Source: Anthropogastromicrobium chipingensis_A (GTDB lineage: Bacteria > Bacillota > Clostridia > Lachnospirales > Lachnospiraceae). Taken from it: 32,917 nt of DNA. The stretch spans positions 1 through 32,917 of the forward strand of contig CAVCXB010000016.1 in NCBI GenBank assembly GCA_963605535.1, in the 5' to 3' direction. Of the stretch, positions 32,728-32,917 are shown piece after piece (the stretch's first letter is position 1; each line of letters starts with the position of its first letter). Made by a program: the position numbers and the translations under genes. The notes beneath the pieces were generated by a model. That model had not been told where the DNA came from, did no database searches, and worked only from the letters and a program-made list of their open reading frames with translations.

Positions 32728-32810
32728 GTAAGAATCGTCATTCATGGGGATGGATACAAAAAGCCAGTCACCTCAGGGCTTTGCCATAAACAGGGGTGAT
32801 GGTTTGCACA

Positions 32811-32842
32811 AAAAAAGAGCTCTGAGAATTTCTCAGAGCTCT
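32811..32842 (-). terminator. Intrinsic terminator of the tRNA-Cys gene
   Basis: AGAGCTCTGAGA (32816-32827) and TCTCAGAGCTCT (32831-32842) form a perfect 12-bp stem with a 3-base loop. On the minus strand a T-run follows. It begins four bases after the tRNA 3' end. On the plus strand it is preceded by the A-run, so it is weaker for the regulator gene. Confidence 0.85.
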
Positions 32843-32846
32843 TGAC

Positions 32847-32917
32847 AGGCGACAGCCGGATTTGAACCGGCGGTAAGGGTGTTGCAGACCCGCGCCTTAC
32901 CACTTGGCTATATCGCC
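32847..32917 (-). tRNA. tRNA-Cys (GCA)
   Basis: The 71-base gene fills the window edge exactly. The acceptor arm GGCGATA pairs with TGTCGCC (one G-U), the anticodon arm GGGTC-TGCAA-CACCC presents GCA, and the T arm is GCCGG-TTCAAAT-CCGGC. The discriminator is U, as expected for tRNA-Cys. The 3' CCA is not encoded and must be added afterwards. Confidence 0.95.

Noticed and set aside
32755..32800. Possible terminator for the GntR gene
   Set aside because: AAAGCC/GGCTTT and TCACC/GGTGA pairings exist but compete, and no T-run follows.
32847..32917. tRNA-Cys as an integration site
   Set aside because: No integrase, att repeat or mobile-element gene is visible next to it in this window.

Overview
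The window looks like the chromosome of a saccharolytic, Gram-positive gut anaerobe of the Clostridia, most likely Lachnospiraceae. This is inferred from gene families and style, not from a marker gene: strong AGGAGG ribosome binding sites, YesM/YesN-type two-component genes beside an Lpl-type sugar importer, a YolD plus Y-family polymerase pair, a clostridial-type PssA/Psd pair and an AmiE/OppD-like peptide importer. Nearly every gene lies on the minus strand, so the window is described right to left along transcription. No insertion sequence, phage gene or CRISPR array was seen.

Right end (24.0-32.9 kb): a complete tRNA-Cys(GCA) with its own terminator, then a plus-strand GntR/HutC regulator facing a minus-strand run: FraB/FrlB-type sugar-phosphate deglycase, FrlD/FraD-type kinase, family 5 solute-binding protein and oppBCDF. 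The divergent 371-bp gap holds a promoter for each side and three related operator-like palindromes. I read the run as an Amadori-compound (fructosyl-amino acid or glycated peptide) salvage system: import by an oligopeptide-type ABC transporter, 6-phosphorylation, then cleavage to glucose-6-phosphate and free amine. The peptide-type importer is the unusual part. The unit ends in a terminator at 23972-24001.

Middle (14.5-23.9 kb): mnmM (tRNA wobble-uridine methylation), pepP (Xaa-Pro aminopeptidase), a three-gene phospholipid unit (flippase-like membrane protein, pssA, psd) with promoter and terminator, then a GH50-like glycoside hydrolase, a membrane metallophosphoesterase and an HD-GNAT fusion protein ending in a terminator.

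Left (0.9-14.4 kb): an alpha-glucoside locus. A YesN-type response regulator is followed by a terminator. Then come two Lpl-type permeases, a family 1 binding protein, the YesM-type sensor kinase, a GH31 alpha-glucosidase and a GH13 oligo-1,6-glucosidase-like enzyme. The likely flow is sensing outside the cell, oligosaccharide import, and cytoplasmic hydrolysis to glucose. Unexpectedly, the last glucosidase gene overlaps a YolD-like gene, which overlaps a Y-family DNA polymerase gene, so a translesion-synthesis pair seems to be translated from the tail of a sugar operon.

Far left (1-0.84 kb): the amino-terminal part of an adenine-specific DNA methyltransferase that stops soon after its NPPY motif, a broken restriction-modification remnant.
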